Below are positions 1 through 14,470 of a DNA stretch of 64,000 nucleotides, piece after piece; position 1 is the stretch's first letter, and every line of letters begins with the position of its first letter. This stretch comes from Rostratula benghalensis. Lineage: Eukaryota; Chordata; Aves; Charadriiformes; Rostratulidae. The notes beneath the pieces are model-generated. The model saw nothing but the letters and a program-made list of their open reading frames with translations. It had not been told where the DNA came from and ran no database searches. The translations under genes and the position numbers were made by a program. The stretch is from contig VXAI01000449.1 in NCBI GenBank assembly GCA_013399305.1, positions 364,391 to 428,390 on the forward strand, written 5' to 3'.

Positions 1-297
1 NNNNNNNNNNNNNNNNNNNNNNNNNNNNNNNNNNNNNNNNNNNNNNNNNNNNNNNNNNNNNNNNNNNNNNNNNNNNNNNNNNNNNNNNNNNNNNNNNNNN
101 NNNNNNNNNNNNNNNNNNNNNNNNNNNNNNNNNNNNNNNNNNNNNNNNNNNNNNNNNNNNNNNNNNNNNNNNNNNNNNNNNNNNNNNNNNNNNNNNNNNN
201 NNNNNNNNNNNNNNNNNNNNNNNNNNNNNNNNNNNNNNNNNNNNNNNNNNNNNNNNNNNNNNNNNNNNNNNNNNNNNNNNNNNNNNNNNNNNNNNNN
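1..297. other. assembly gap (N run)
   Basis: All bases are N. The gap ends directly inside a CR1 element, so the 5' part of that element is probably what could not be assembled. Confidence 0.99.
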
Positions 298-555
298 TAA
301 TGGGTGCAAGCTGGAACACAGGAGGTTCCACTTAAATATGAGGAAAAACTTCTTCACAGTGAGGGTGATGGAGCACTGGAAGGGGCTGCCCAGAGAGGTG
401 GTGGAGTCTCCTTCTCTGGAGACATTCAAAACCCTCCTGGACGTGTTCCTGTGTGACCTGATCTAGGTGTTCCTGCTCTGGCAGGGGGATTGGACTGGAT
501 GATCTTTCAAGGTCCCTTCCAAACCCTGATAGTCTGTGATTCTGTGATTCTGTGA
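298..555 (+). mobile_element. CR1 LINE fragment, 3' end, 5' side lost in gap
   Basis: This is the 3' untranslated end of a chicken-repeat-1 (CR1) non-LTR retrotransposon, read on the plus strand. Visible family landmarks are 'GGAAAAACTTCTTCAC', 'GGGCTGCCCAGAGAGGTGG', 'GGAGACATTCAAAACC', a 'TTGGACTGGATGATC' block and 'GGTCCCTTCCAAACCC'. It closes at about 531-555 with three copies of a 'GATTCTGTG'-type terminal repeat, the normal CR1 3' end, with no poly-A. It appears the best preserved plus-strand copy here, so probably the youngest. The 5' end cannot be placed because of the gap. It carries no intact coding region. Confidence 0.95.
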
Positions 556-3500
556 GGTGCTTAGTTATCTATGGGCAGCTTTCCTCCCCACAATATTTCT
601 TCTGCCATCACCCCCATTTGGTGAGAAAGCTGAGACATCTCCATTATTTAGGAGAAAGCACGGAGTAACAAAATCATTGAGTTGCATTGGACTGTAACTT
701 ACTTGCTCTGAGCTGTGCTCTATGTGCATAAATCTTAAAACAGAAAACATAAACGAGGGGTGATTCATGGAGGCATCCATTTTTCCAGTGTCCAGCTGGC
801 TGTCACTCGCAGAGCAGTTAGCTCTAATGTAAGGCAGGAGCTGTTCACGGGAATAGATCCATCCTCTTCCCTGCTGTAGCCAGCAGATCTGTTCACGCAT
901 CTCTGAATAAAAGGTGTGATTGAAAAGCTTTTGGGAAGCATGAGCATAACAAAAGCTTTCTGGTGGTGTGTTTAAACCTTAAAAGTGGTATCAGCTTCAG
1001 TGTGGACCTTTGCATGAAGAGCAGGTATATGAGGGAAAGCTTTTGGAACTGTTGGACTTTCAACTGTCTGATAATCTCTCAAGGATTTTCTTTCCCACAC
1101 TGTACTCCTTGGGAACTTTCAACCATTTTTTCTTGTTGGTAGTGTTTTTGTTTGGTGGCGTGTTTCATTGGTTGGGGTTTTTTTTGTTTGTTTGTTGGTT
1201 GTTTTTCTTGGTTGCTCTAAATTTTTTCTGATGTGTAATAAGAATGCTCACATTGTTTAATAAGAACATTATGCCTTCCCTCCCGATGAATTAGGCATGA
1301 AAATTTTATTTTCCTGGATAGCAAATGCAGGCACTACTATTAAGACTTGTCACAGGAAGTAAGAGTAGTAGGCAGTAGGTGCTTCGTGTGAGCTCTTTGC
1401 CTGCAGATTGTCCACACTGGCCATGATTCTGTAACACAGAGCATTTTACTATTGATCATGATGGAAGAAGACTGAAACCTGGTATTAGCTTTCAGGTAGG
1501 AGGGACAAATTATTGACAAATGCTGTTAGGGCCCCCAGCGCACACTGATCAAACCATAGTTCATATATCTTCAGTGTTGAAAATTGGTTTTTGACTGAAT
1601 TTAGTTAAAGTAAATGAGGTATTTCAACAGTCCATTAAGTTATATGATTATTGTTGTGGCTCTGCAGTGGCGACTGGGGCTCTGGGTTGCTGTTGCCAGG
1701 TCGCTTCCCCTCTCAGTCAGTTTCTCAGCTGCAAAATCAGTTCTTTTTCTTGAAGGCTATTTTACGGACTGAATAATTTTTTGGCCACAAGTTATTGCAT
1801 ATAAAGCAAATACTCTCCAACTTGATGCCCCAAAGGCTATGTGGTAATGGATATTATGTATCCATTCAAAGCCCAAATGAGATTAACACCACTGTTCTCC
1901 CCATCTGCCTTTGTTAAAGAGTCCAATAAATAAGGAGATGGATAAGGGAAGTTTACCACATTATATTCAGCATTTACAGCATGTGTATTCATTGGTGGAA
2001 GGTAACGGGTGCCTGGTTGGAGTGGGTGGGTGCTACTCTGGTGCCTGAGGTGAGCTGCTACCCCTGGGGTAGCACTGACCTTGGGTGGGATGTGACTATC
2101 TTCCTTGGGCACTGCAAAGTGCTTCTTGTTGAGGTTTCTATCTTCACCCAAAGGGGACCACAAAATTGGGAATGGCTAAAATAAAGATGCTGTGGAGGTT
2201 TTGCCTGTTCTGATAGCGTTTGATTGCAGATTGTGATGATGAGCTGGGAGTGCCATAGTCCAGCCTGGACACATGGCTCCCTTGCATGTCCCCCCGATCT
2301 GCATCCAAGTGTCCCTGCAATGTGTAGGGAAGCAAATATGTCCTCCTATGATAAGTTCAACAAATAAGACCTTCCAGATCTCTTCCATGTTGCATGTTCT
2401 CCCATCTTATATTCCTGTAAAGCAGGAACAGTTACTAATTTTCAGGCTATATGATTCCAAGCTGTTTCTGTCCATCTGACCAAGCCTGCCTCTGTCATCT
2501 TCCAGCAGCACAAGTTTTTGTAACAGTTGGAGACAAATTACAGGGGGTCTGAAAAAGATGTTGGCCTGGAATCAATTGCCACTGAAATGTGGTCTGCCTG
2601 CTTGTAACTGAAGAAAGCAGATGAACAAGATAGTATATGTGCTAACTCTGAAGGTGCTTAAAATAGATTTGTATAATAGAGTATTTGTCTTAGAAATTAA
2701 AGTATTTTTGTTTAGCAACTGACTAGGCTTGGATGATGGAAGGTAGGTTTTAAGTATATGTCACTTTTCCTGTATATGAACTTCTTAATTTGGCTAGCTC
2801 CTACAATATTCTTCCATGCTGTTATGAATACAAATTTTACAAACTGTTTCTAATCGATTTGTTTATTTATTGAGTTAAATTGGGAAAATCCCATTAGAAA
2901 AGAATACCAGGTTCAGGGTAGTAGATGTTGGTGCTGCACACCAAGGCTGTAGTTTGGAAAATGGTAACTAAAACTTTACATTTTGACTTTGTTTTGCAAT
3001 GCCTCTATGCTTTCCCAAATACCACACAAAGCCAGTAAAAATATTTGATGTGCTTTATGCTGTTTTTCTAACTCTAATAGATATTAGAAGTAGCTCAGAC
3101 CCAGGAAGGAATTAATGTTGCAAACATTGTGACAATGGTTGGTGTTTGTAGTAGAATTCATCATCCCTGAAAAGATGCATATTCTATGGGTTTAGTTTTA
3201 AATCCATAAATTTTGACCAGTAGCACAGTGCTTTGTAATGTGATGAATTTCACTATGTGGCTGCAATATGGATGGTGTAAGCTATGAATCGAGGGAGAAA
3301 TTGTGCTTTGTTTTACTTGTCGTGCCCTCTCATTGTGCTCTCTGTGTTCTCCCTCAGGGTTTTATTCTAAATTCCTCTTCACTCCTGGGAAAGATTCTTG
3401 TTAAGCAGTGGAAGTTGCCACCACTTGTGGAAACTTGTGTTTCCAAGGTGCCCACAATCACTTATCATAGTGGCCAAGGTTAGATCTAGGTACTCATTTT

Positions 3501-6500
3501 TACAGTTCAAGGTGTTCAGGGCAGTTTCATTGTAACCTAGCTAATTCCTTAAGTACTTCCACTATGGGGACATTTTTAGTACTGACGTGTTTATCTGGTA
3601 ATAGTCTATACTTTTTTTATACTCCAAATTGCTGTAGTTCTTGGGTCTGTGTTTCAGAGAGCATGATAAAATATCATCTTTATTCTGTATATTTAATACA
3701 GAAGATGGGTTTGCTAGAGGATCTTGGACAGCTTTCCGGGTATTTCTGTGCAACCCAACTGTGGACTGTGAGCACCAAAGTGCCTGATGTTACTGGGCCC
3801 TGCTGTTAGCCTAGGCTGGGGCTGCAGCATCACCGACCAGGCAGACAGCAGGGAGCGTGAGCAGCTGGTAGTCTGCCCTGCAGCCCAGATGTGGCCCTTG
3901 CACTTAGATTGGTATGTGATGGCTTTTCACCAGGGTCATAGTGCTGATGGATCAACAGGCAGTGCAGAATGCCTTTAATATGGATTCAGCCTCTTTGTGT
4001 ATTTTGCTGTCTTTCAATTCACCCATTCGTCGTTGCCAAGCCAGGAATTCCATAGGCCAAAGGGCCATTTTAGCAGGGGTGCAAGTGGTGAGCCAGGCCT
4101 GAAATTGGCATGGGTGTACTGACAAAAATACATTGAGCAAACCTGGCTGCCAACAAGTCAAAGTATGGAAGTATTACTGGTGATTTTATATTTCATGATT
4201 TTATGGAAGAAAATGAAGGAACTGTTGTCTAAAAGTAGCTTTTGTGGTTTTATTTGAGAATGATATTTCTTAAGGCCTTTTGAAATTTTTTTGGTTTTGT
4301 TGTGTTGTTTTTTTTTTTCTTAAAAGCAGTGTGCTTTCTATAATCAAAGATGAATGATGAAGTTGCTTGTCTCTCTGTTTTCATGTATTTTATTGGTTTT
4401 TCTTTGCTCTTTTCTGCCACTTTTCCCTATAGGAAAACCTGTTTTTTGCAGTGATCCTCCACGTGCACATTACAGTTTTATCCTTCAAATTTTGCTTATG
4501 GACATAAAAGCTCGTTTGTCAAGATCTGTAAAACCTTTGTTACCTACAGTGGATTCCTACAATTTGTATTTACCGGTTTTATTTTCCTGTTCAGCAGGCT
4601 GCCTGTGAGGTGATGGGACAAGGCAGGTAGGTCCCAGCGAGAACAAGGCTCTTAATGCTTTTGAATTCTTATAGTTTTTCTGTAACTGTTTTCTTATATT
4701 CGTCTAACACAGATATTTTTCTGTTTAAGTAAACATAATGATACTTTATGATCTGCTTCATTCTCTCAAGATTCAAGTGTTGTGACTCAGACACATCTGA
4801 ACCTTTTTTTTAAAAAAGGAGCAGTAAGAGGGACTGGGTTGCTTTATTTCTTTTCTAGAACACAGCTAAAATGGTAGGCTTCTGGGCTTGGCAGTTTTAC
4901 AGAAACTTGATAAAGTAAAAGTAATCGTGCCATCACTATTTTATCTTGCTACTTTCAGATGTGCTTCCTTCAGAATTGCTTCTTTCTTTCATATTTGTGG
5001 AACTCTGCTCGGCTGAGTGGCAGTCTGTTCCCAAGCTCTGCCAAGTTGAGGATTTGAGAGAAAGTAAACAACTCAGTTGGAAACATGGATAGCAAGAATT
5101 GCGTAGACTCTAAGAAGCAGAGATATGCTGCTGTATTATACAAGAGTTCACTTAATGGAAAAATGCTGTTTTCCCCTTAAAAGGAATGAATCTCTCTTGC
5201 TAGCCATTGTAAAGTAAGCCAGTTGTGCCTGACAAGTGCACTCTGTTTGGGCAACTTTTCTATCAAGTATTTTATAACACTTTTCCTCAATAAGAAAATC
5301 TGATGTTTTGGCCCTCAATTAAAACATAAACCATTACTTATAAGGAAAAATCCACATGCTAGAACTACCTAGAGAGCGCTGATGGAAGGAACTGGGAAAA
5401 CAGTGGGAGAGATGAGATGGGCAATTACTGAAGTCTGTTTCTACCTATGAAATAGTTACTCCTCATATATTCCTCAAATATTACTTTGCAGATTAGCAAT
5501 ATTTATTCTGTGGGCTACAAATCCATTAATGGTACTTTACAAAACAGTACTCGGACCCTGACAGGTTTTAGTTTTTGAAAATGGGCATGATTTAACTCAG
5601 CTGTTTCTCAAGTAATTTTTATATTGCTCCTGTCCCCACCAAAATACCAAACAACAGTGAGATGAAAGACAGTTCCTAATCATCTTCCTAAAGAGGAGTG
5701 GGGCTTAACTTCTGAGAAGCACCTTTAAAAACCTTGCTTCTGGCACATTTCTTGGAGCAGAAAGATTGCTGTTAGAAGGTTTTGCTCTCCTTTCTTTTAC
5801 ACTGATCATATGCAGACTTTAACTCCCTCTTTTGTCTCACCACACTCAGAGATAGATGAAGCTCAGAGCAGACCCCAAAATTATTACTTTTTTTTTGTTT
5901 TTAAAGTCAGTCTCTGTATTAGTTTCAGGGGTTGCAGGTAACTTATGCTATTTTGCTGAATGACTTCACCTCTCACGGCTGCATACTTTAGGTCTTCAGG
6001 GATAAGTTTTATCTCTATCTGTGCTTCACTGAAAGAATTTAGCAGAAGTTGCTTTCATTCACTACATATCTTAGACACCTGGGAATGTGACTCCACAGTA
6101 CATTTTAAATAGTATATGTCAATTGCATCAGATACCAGAAATATTGGAGGGCAATATTTAAATTGTGGAAAGTATAACTACTGTCTTTTTGGAAAGGAAA
6201 GTCCCCATTCCACTTAGGTAGTGTCTTGAGAGATCGTAGTTTTAAATGAGGTGAGCAAAGTAATATTGTAAATATTTTTTAATAGCTACCAGATTTCTTC
6301 TGGTCCTTATTCAGTGATCCTCATTCTCCAAATACACTAAGGTCCCTTAGAAGGCAAGGTTGGCAATCATGATGATAAGGAGGGAGATACAGAGTGGAGA
6401 GGAAGTACAAATCAGATTCTGTGGTACTATGGCCAGACACAATGTAAACCTGTGTTGTTATGTGGGAACACACAGAACAGTGTAAATAGCAGAAGAGCAA

Positions 6501-9416
6501 ACAAACATGGCTGCAGAAAATAAATGCTTCTGAATAAGATTGTTTAGCTATGATAGATGTTTTGTCAACCTGCTGCAGCTAAAAGCTAAATACATGAGTT
6601 GGAGAGAAAAAAAATCCAATTGACCAAAATCAATCGTTGTGGTATAGGCTATTAAATGTTGACAAGTGGTAAAGGCTGGTTATACTGCTCTAAAACTTTG
6701 GGGGATAGCAAAGCACCATTGAGTAAACTTACACTCTTTAAATCAAAAATGAAAGTTTGTTGTTTTCTTTCATGGCATTATATGTCAGGGGCCAGTATTC
6801 TCAGAGACTGTTACGCAGTGTGAAATTACTGTTTTACTCAGTTCTTTATATTTCTGACCTTGAGGTCTTGATCATTACAGTCTATCCACCTGACAGAACT
6901 GCAGGGTTCAGAAAGAGTTTAGATGCTCTAATAATAAGAATTTATTTTTTTTTTTAATTTTAGTTAAATAATGAGCAATATTGTTATGCAAAGTGGGAGC
7001 AGGGTAACTGTGATCCATTTCATTCTATAGGGAACATTGCATGGAAAGTCCACACAGCTCCTTCATTTGTTTTTCTTCTACAGACAAAGAATTTGCCACA
7101 CAATTGCATGAAAATGCAAACTGAAGTCTTAAGGAGACAATATTTCAGACTCCTTAAAATTGCTTTCTTACAGTAACAAAGCTTCCATTGATTTCTACTT
7201 CCCCAGTATGTTTTAGGCTATAAAGTTTAAATTGTTTAAATTTATATAGAAAATAGGGAGAATAGACAGGGTGTGTTAACAGTGTGGAGAGACTCACAGG
7301 GCTTCAATTGCACGTTTCCTTAGGAATTGATCTGTCTTTGTTATTTGGCTGCTCTGCCGCTTTCTGAGGGCTGAGGACTAATGATCAGCACTTGCAGGAA
7401 GAATGGAGCTGGTAACCAAATTTAACTGACAGCCTGCTGTCCTCTTCTCTTATCAACACCCAGGAGAAGCACGATGCACTTCTTTTCATGCCAGTCAGTG
7501 CTAGGGGTACTAAGTGATGAACAGCAGTCATAACTTAAAGGTTTCACTTTATATATCTGCAAGGAAGAAACAGTAAAACAAAGAGCTAAACCCCAACATG
7601 TCTACTTCCACTGTTGGTGACTTTTTCAAAAAGATGATTTAATCTTGTAATTTGTGCCCTCTTGCTGTTCTTCCTCAGAGATACAGTCTTAGAGTAGCAT
7701 GACATGTACAGTATCTGAGCTTTTGACACACACACACTTGTGGCTGGGTCGTACTGAACAAACCAGCAGGTCCAGGATCCTGAAGGGAAATCACCTTTCA
7801 TCACTTCTAAGCCTGTTGTGATCTTTTGGCCAGCTTTTATGGGGTGAGGGCAGATGGGTGTAAAAAGTACTTCCTTAAATCATTATCTTAGTATTCTTCT
7901 GAATGTTCTTCTGTCAGGGTGCTTGCCTTAGAGTTAGTGACAGTTTCCTAACACAAAGAAGAAATTGCCTCCAAATAAAAGCATACTGGAAATGATCAAT
8001 CTTCCCCAGCAGCAGTAAGCTATTGGAACAGAAAGCAAAAAGTAATATTGTATGTTATTACAGACTTCTAGGCATTACTAAGAGCAGTCAAGGCTTCCCT
8101 GCGCAGTGGAAGGAATTAAATGTATAACTACTAATTAAGCCTAGACAAAGCAAATTTTATGATGTATTTCCTATAGGTAATATCATATGGCTGTGGCTGA
8201 CTTTAGGGAGAAATTAAGGCTAAATGAAGAAACAGCATTGCTGCTGAGCATGTGGTAGTTTTCCGTAGAAACAGATAACAAGAAGTAATCTGTGGTGAGC
8301 TGCTGCAGTGGGCTGTGAAGGCTGAAGGAATTTTTCAAATGCTAGTTGTGGTTTTAAGGATTTTCCAGTTTAATTGTAGATGCTGGTCCAGTTATCAAGG
8401 AGATGCAGAAATGCAGAGACCTTTACCTCTCGCGCCTACGAGAGTGGTAAGAGCCCATTATGTCATCTTATCCCCACAGAAAACATATGATGAACCTCTT
8501 GACAGGAGGAGTGTATCTGTTGGGTATCGAAGAAAGGGTAACACACTGTTAAATGGAACCTAAAATAATTTACCAAACTGCTTAGAAATTCTTGGATTTA
8601 AAACTATGAATTGGATTTTGTATTTGTTTCAGTTCTCTCTTCTGTTAGTTGCCTTGTTGATTAGATTTTTTTCTCCTGTGCTAATCTTCGTCCAAGGAAC
8701 CCACATTAGCTTTTCCTCTTACAGTGAGTTTGGATATGCAAAAGAGCAAGGAGTCTCAAACATTCATGAAAGGCAAAGACAACTGAAGTCTAAAAATTCC
8801 TTAAGTTCCTCCAGAATTTTTAGCCTGCGTTCTTTAAAATAAAGGAAGTGTGAAAGTTAAAGGGCTTGTTTTACTGGTACAATCTTTACTTTAAAATAGA
8901 TCCTTGATGTCATGCATGAGATAAATCATAGCAGTGGTTGTTTTGACACTCTGGAGTGTAGTTATATATGCACTGGTTTCCCAAGAGATCTTAAAATTTA
9001 ACAAGCAGAGGCCAGTGTGAGTGATGAAATGAGGCAGCAGTAGAGCCATTTCAATTATACTTTTATTACACAGCCATTCTTCCTAGAGCGCTTCATACTT
9101 TTGTAATGCTTACTAGAGTATGAAGTGTTTCGTGTGAAGGGAAAGGTAGCTCCAATTTTATGACTAAGTGGACAGTGTGATTTCAACTTGTTTGACAGGA
9201 GTGCTGGGGCTGTAGCAGCATGAGTAGCACAGGAGAGTGCAGGGAACAAAGAAAGCTCTGCTTGACTTTAATGGTTGAGGCCCTCCTCGGAGAATGATAA
9301 GATTTGATAATTCAGTAATGTTCTTGGGAACAGAGGTACTTGCAAATGGTTTAGGTTTCTCTGTTTTGCTTGCAAGATGATTTCCTCTCTCACATCTGTG
9401 GTTAACAGTGGTTACC
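556..9416. other. non-genic AT-rich sequence, no supported gene
   Basis: I see no open frame with coding character and no recognisable interspersed repeat. The stretch holds T/G-rich simple sequence near 1120-1210, several splice-acceptor-like pyrimidine tracts (for example the one ending in AG near 4432), and otherwise unremarkable unique DNA. Old, decayed repeats could be present but are not recognisable by eye. Confidence 0.7.
1121..1213. repeat. T/G-rich low-complexity tract
   Basis: The plus strand is almost entirely T and G, with repeated GTTT and TTGG units. A nominal open frame across it is an artefact of the composition (a run of F, L, V, G and W codons). Similar tracts recur near 34.6, 62.7 and 63.65 kb. 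Confidence 0.8.
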
Positions 9417-9417
9417 T

Positions 9418-9479
9418 TCTTTTTTTTTTTTCTTTCCTTTTTTTTTTTTCTTTCCCTTTTATTTTTTCTTTCCCCATTA
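9418..9479. repeat. polypyrimidine (T/C) tract ending in TAG
   Basis: About 60 bases are nearly pure T and C, ending 'CCCCATTAG'. It would work as a splice-acceptor-like tract on the plus strand, but no open exon with a good donor follows, so I call it low-complexity DNA. Confidence 0.8.
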
Positions 9480-12400
9480 GGCCAGTACAACAGCTTTAAT
9501 ATTAATTATATTCCTTATTGTCTTTTTTTTCACGGATTACCTCGTAGTCATCTGCTTGTACTATGAATTATTCCTGAATGTTTATTTCTAATACAGGTTA
9601 CCATGTCAAAAAACTATTAAATATTTTGAAGTGTTAATAAAGTAACTTGTACTTCAGAGTATGAATTTTAGTTCCCTTTTCTTGTGAAGACTGTAATAAG
9701 CATGTTGTACAGATTGCATGTATAAATATGTAGTTGAAGATCCAAAAGTTTAAACTTTCTCATTTATTATGCTTTAAGGAGCAATTTGAAGTTATCATAA
9801 GGGATTATATTAAAATAACTTTACATTTAAGACTGCATTAACAATATGAACTGGAACTCCTCTTGAGTTACACAGCACATCAATCAGCTTTTGTTTCTAT
9901 GCAAAATTTATCACGTGGCCTCCATTTCCTCTAGGGCATGTACCTTTTTGTGTTATTTCATGTGCCCTTTGAACCCTCCATCAAATGGCCTCCATTAGAT
10001 GCATAACCAAGATAGGTGGCACCTAAAGAGAGGGTTTCACTGGGCACACTTAGGACAGTGCTTCGGGGGGAAGGGGAATCCCGGCAGCTTCTTTAGGGAT
10101 CTAACTGCTTCACATATTCTGGTCAGGCTGTGGCTGATTGTGGTTATTAAATTCCCATCAGAATATGCTAACTTTCATTCTAATATACAGCATTATTAGA
10201 AATCTCCCTCAATGTCCAAGGTAATTGTTAATTTAGACCACTTGTGTCTTTCTGAGATTAGCGAGAAGGGAATCTATTTTTTCTCCCTTTACAAGCAGGC
10301 CTGTTAAATCCTTTAGCTGAATGGATAACGATTACAAGTCTCAACTGACAAGCTACAATTTTTTCAATTCCTGAAAGGTCATTTATAATAACAGAAATGA
10401 CTAGCACAGCACACCTACAGTATCTGTGTTGTGTGGGAACTCTGATTAGAATTTCAGCTGGTACCAAGGGGTGTGCTTTTTGTACGTGGAGAGAGGCTGT
10501 TAGACTGCTATTCATGTTGCCAGCTACTCTGGCCAGCAATGACTATTCACACTCCTTTCTTATAAAAAATATAAATGTGGTGATATAAATGGAAACTGCC
10601 TCCATTGATGGAATATTATTAAATTCTTCTGATTAGAAACAGATGTGCAACGTTTCCTGTTACAGAAAGTATTGTCAGACTGTAATGCAGCAGTGTGATG
10701 AGAGTGTTTGAGGAAAAGAGGGAAAAATTGAATTTTAGAAAATGCAAAGGGAAAAGATTTTTTTTCCTTCTATTTGCTGTTTTTTCTCTGGAAAAAAGAG
10801 AAAAAGGATGACATATCTGGTATTCAGGAACAGAGCTGTATCTCTGCCAGGCTCAGAGCAGGCTTTTTGCTTTATTCTTTTTAATAGAAATTTGTAACAA
10901 AACATTTAACGATGCTGGAATGAGTATGGAGTTCATAGCATAGGTTGAGTAGTTTGGTATAGATATGGCACTCTGTAAAATTCTGGAATTTTGTGAACTT
11001 CATTAGCTCGTTTATTACCACTGGATATAAGGCTGTGACGTTTCTACTGAGGTGCTTGTATCTTAGTGAAGTCCATGTGATGTTTGTGTTGTGCTGTTCC
11101 TTTTGATGCACCTTTGGACCCCAAACCCAAGAGTCTACTGCAGGAGCCCTGCAAACCTGAGTGTTGATCTGGGATTGCCAATTTATGCTTTGATTTCATC
11201 TGCACCTGCATAGACATTACTATCTATTGGGAAATCTGTTTTCCCTTGTAATATCTGTGATCTGAAGATAGCTACTTACTATGCACCCTTTTTTAACTTT
11301 TCTTTTTAGCTTTAAAAGGAGCTTTGTTGGACAAAATGAAATTAATATCTTGATGCAAAGAAGTTCCATCAAAATTGCTTCTCAGCAATTTAGGCAGCCA
11401 TTCTGATCAATTTTCAATGACTGACATACTTCTCTCTTTCCTTTTACTGTTTTTTAATCCTCCCCACATTATAGACGACTACAGTATAAAGAATGTTCCA
11501 TCTGACAATATGCATACATATTTTCCAGGAATAAATTAGGACATTTCCCAATGCTCTAGCACATCACTGTTTAATACAGGCCAATAGATCAAAGACAACT
11601 ACTGTAGTTTCCCTCCTGGGTCTGTTAAAGCCAGAATAAATGTGACCCTTTATAATAAGTCCTGTATTATTTAGAAAGACCCAGTTTCCCTAGAAATATA
11701 TTCAAGAAGTTACTGAATTTGGGTTTCTTTTTAAGGACATCTTTCTATGGTATATTCAGACATCTATCTAGTCAGCTAGCTAATATATTTTAGGTAACCA
11801 CCTACTTACCTCTCTGAACCTATCTAGTAACCACCTGCACTTACCACACTGTACTACATTTGGACTACAAACCAGCAGATCCAAATAATTTATCCAACTA
11901 TTAACTTTTAATTTTGTGTATAAGACACTCAAATTGCTAATGATTCAGGCACTTCTCAATATGCTAAGGAATTCAGAGATGAGGAGTACATGGAGGATCA
12001 GATTTTTATGTGTGTGATTAACCTATGTGAAGCAATTTCTACTTTGGAAGGGAAAATTGTATTTTATGTTCATGTCTGTAAAATAACTCTGCTATTCTTG
12101 TGAACAACATTAGTGTGATTTCTCTCACAATATAAAATAAGGGAAATTCCTATGTGTAGGTAAGAGAAATAAGCAGTGCTCTGTGTGTGTGTGAAAAGTT
12201 TTGTTGGGAGTATATACAGCAGTCTTTGAGAGATTCCAGTGTAATATTTTCACTAGCACATTAAACACTAGTATTATCTTTTCTAAAGTATGAAAATGTC
12301 TAAGCTTTACTAGAAAAGAAATTCATTAAAATGCTGCATCATTAGACTTAATATTAGCACAATAAATGTCATCTCACCACTAGAAATGAACTATGGAAAT

Positions 12401-13093
12401 GACAGTGAAAAACAACCCCAAATTCCTCTATTTTTAGCAGTATTCCAGGGTTAGAAAGTCAAAGGCTCTCTAGTATCCAGTGTGTAGTTTTCTTATCAAG
12501 AAATGATGGAATGGACAACTTTGTTGTAATTTTCAGTAGGAGAAATCTGGAGTAGCCATAGTCCTTTGTCAGTTTTGTTGCCCAAGTTACAGGTACATCT
12601 GTTAGATTCTAGGTAGAAACTAGAGATACTAGTATCCCGTTTCGTTATTAGATTTCATAATAATATTTACTGATTTATGGGAAATAAGTAAGATCAAGTG
12701 ATTGATAACACTGATTATTTCTGTAAATTTCTGCAATGTTCTTGTTTTCATGCCCACCCAGCCGAGGAACTGTTGACTTGCTCAGTGTCCACGTTGCTGA
12801 ATGTCACACCAGCTGCCAAGATTGATGTTCAGCCTTGAGCTCATGCATTAACTGACCCCGCCGTCTGATTGAACAGTGCAATATAACTCCACAGTGCTTT
12901 ACTCTTACTCTGGTGTGCACTGCAGTGATTTATTATCCTCTCTTACACAATTTAGTACACTTTGGCATATGCTCAGATGAATTACATCAAAGATTAGTGA
13001 GGTCTTTTATTTTCCCCAGGAGACTGAAATTTAGCATTATGAAAATTAACCAGCATTTCTGTCCGCACCCACCTCCTGCTTTAAAACTTGCAG

Positions 13094-13202
13094 GATGGAA
13101 GTTGAGGAATGTTTGCTTAGATTGGCATTAAAAACAAGTACATGCAATCAACGTTTCAGACATTCAAAAATGGCTGATCACAGAATTCATTTCTGTTTGC
13201 TG
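13094..13202 (+). other. candidate exon (unrecognised, low confidence)
   Basis: The segment is bounded by a plausible acceptor (pyrimidine-rich 'CCACCTCCTGC' then 'ACTTGCAG') and a near-consensus donor ('CTG|GTAAGTG'). It contains an ATG at 13095 and stays open for 36 codons to the donor, beginning MEVEECLLRLALK. No family is recognised. A 109-bp open segment can arise by chance, so it may equally be a non-coding RNA exon or nothing. No partner exon was identified in the window. Confidence 0.15.
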
Positions 13203-14437
13203 GTAAGTGCAGTAAAGTGGTTGTGCGCTTTGGATTTTAATGCAGAGAGGGCATGTGCAGCAGAGTTGCTATTTCTGAGTTACCTAGGCATGGTCTTACA
13301 AGTGATTTGTCATTTAATGAAATTTCAAGGAGCTGAGGTAAAGCATCAAGTTCAGTATAAACAAATCATTTATTATATAAACAAATGAGATCTAAATTAC
13401 AGTGATTTTTCAGCTGATACAGATCAGTGCAAAGTAAATAGTCGTTTATGTTACACCATGTAGCTGCAAGTGTATGCAATTGTATTGTGGTGTTGAAGAG
13501 AGAGTCTGTGAGGTAGGAAATGATGAAGTCCCATCCCTCTGTCCCTTCTCTCCCTGTTTTCTGCTTGAGGGCACAGACAGGTTTGTAGGAGTTGAGTAAA
13601 CCTCCCTTCTTCCTCCTGCCGTCCCTCTTGGTGTTGATGGCTGTTGGGCTCTTAAATCTTAAAGGAGCAGTTCATGCTAAAGGAGATATAGGGGCCTCAG
13701 TCTTTCTCTTCAGTTGCATTTAATTTCCTTCCTTTGCATAGTTTTTTGTTTTGTGAAAAACTAATCATTCTTGCAGTAAAATCTCATCAGTTGAGGAGAA
13801 GGAAAAAATTCTTAGATTTGACCTTTCCTGATTAATGCTACAGGGCTAAAGCAGCTCTAAATGTTGTGGATTGTTTTATTTTTTTGGTTATTTTTTTTTT
13901 AAGTGCATATTTTATAGACAAACAAATTATTCACTTAATTCCTAATTGTTGGAACAGTGTTGGTCACTTTGTGTTACCTTTGGGAAATAACGAGGCTTGA
14001 AAAATGTCACCTATAAAATTTCAGAGGCAGCAGGGAGTTCTACACACTGTGGAGCAGCTGCTCTGTGGAGTGCATGGCAGCACAGTGTAGGTGTGGGAGG
14101 GCCAGAGGAGGGGTCCGACTGTATGCACACAGACAGGCACGCACGATGTATACATATAACCTCTGTATTGTATGATTTTAAAAGAAACATTCTTAAAACT
14201 TGGAAGGGAATCCTGGCATTGTGGCTGATTGTTCCATTAACTGACAGGGATGCTAAAAACTGTTTCTTTTACCTTGATGGTGTGTATGTCTCAAATGCTG
14301 GATAAGGTGGTAGCTGTTGTTGTTATCGGGCAGAAAATTATTTCTACTAGCATTGAACTGCCAGTACTGTTAAGTTGTTGGTAATGATACACATTTACTT
14401 AAGCCTGATGCATTGGAGAATATTTTCCTGACCCATA

Positions 14438-14470
14438 TATGCTTCTCCCATGTATGCTTCTCTCATGTAT
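14438..14470. repeat. 15-bp tandem duplication, about 2.2 copies
   Basis: The unit 'TATGCTTCTCCCATG' at 14438-14452 is followed directly by 'TATGCTTCTCTCATG' at 14453-14467, one mismatch in 15, then a partial TAT. It is a small local slippage-type duplication. Confidence 0.9.

Noticed and set aside
9418..9490. Splice acceptor from the polypyrimidine tract
   Set aside because: No open, recognisable exon or good donor follows. Such tracts are common in AT-rich DNA.
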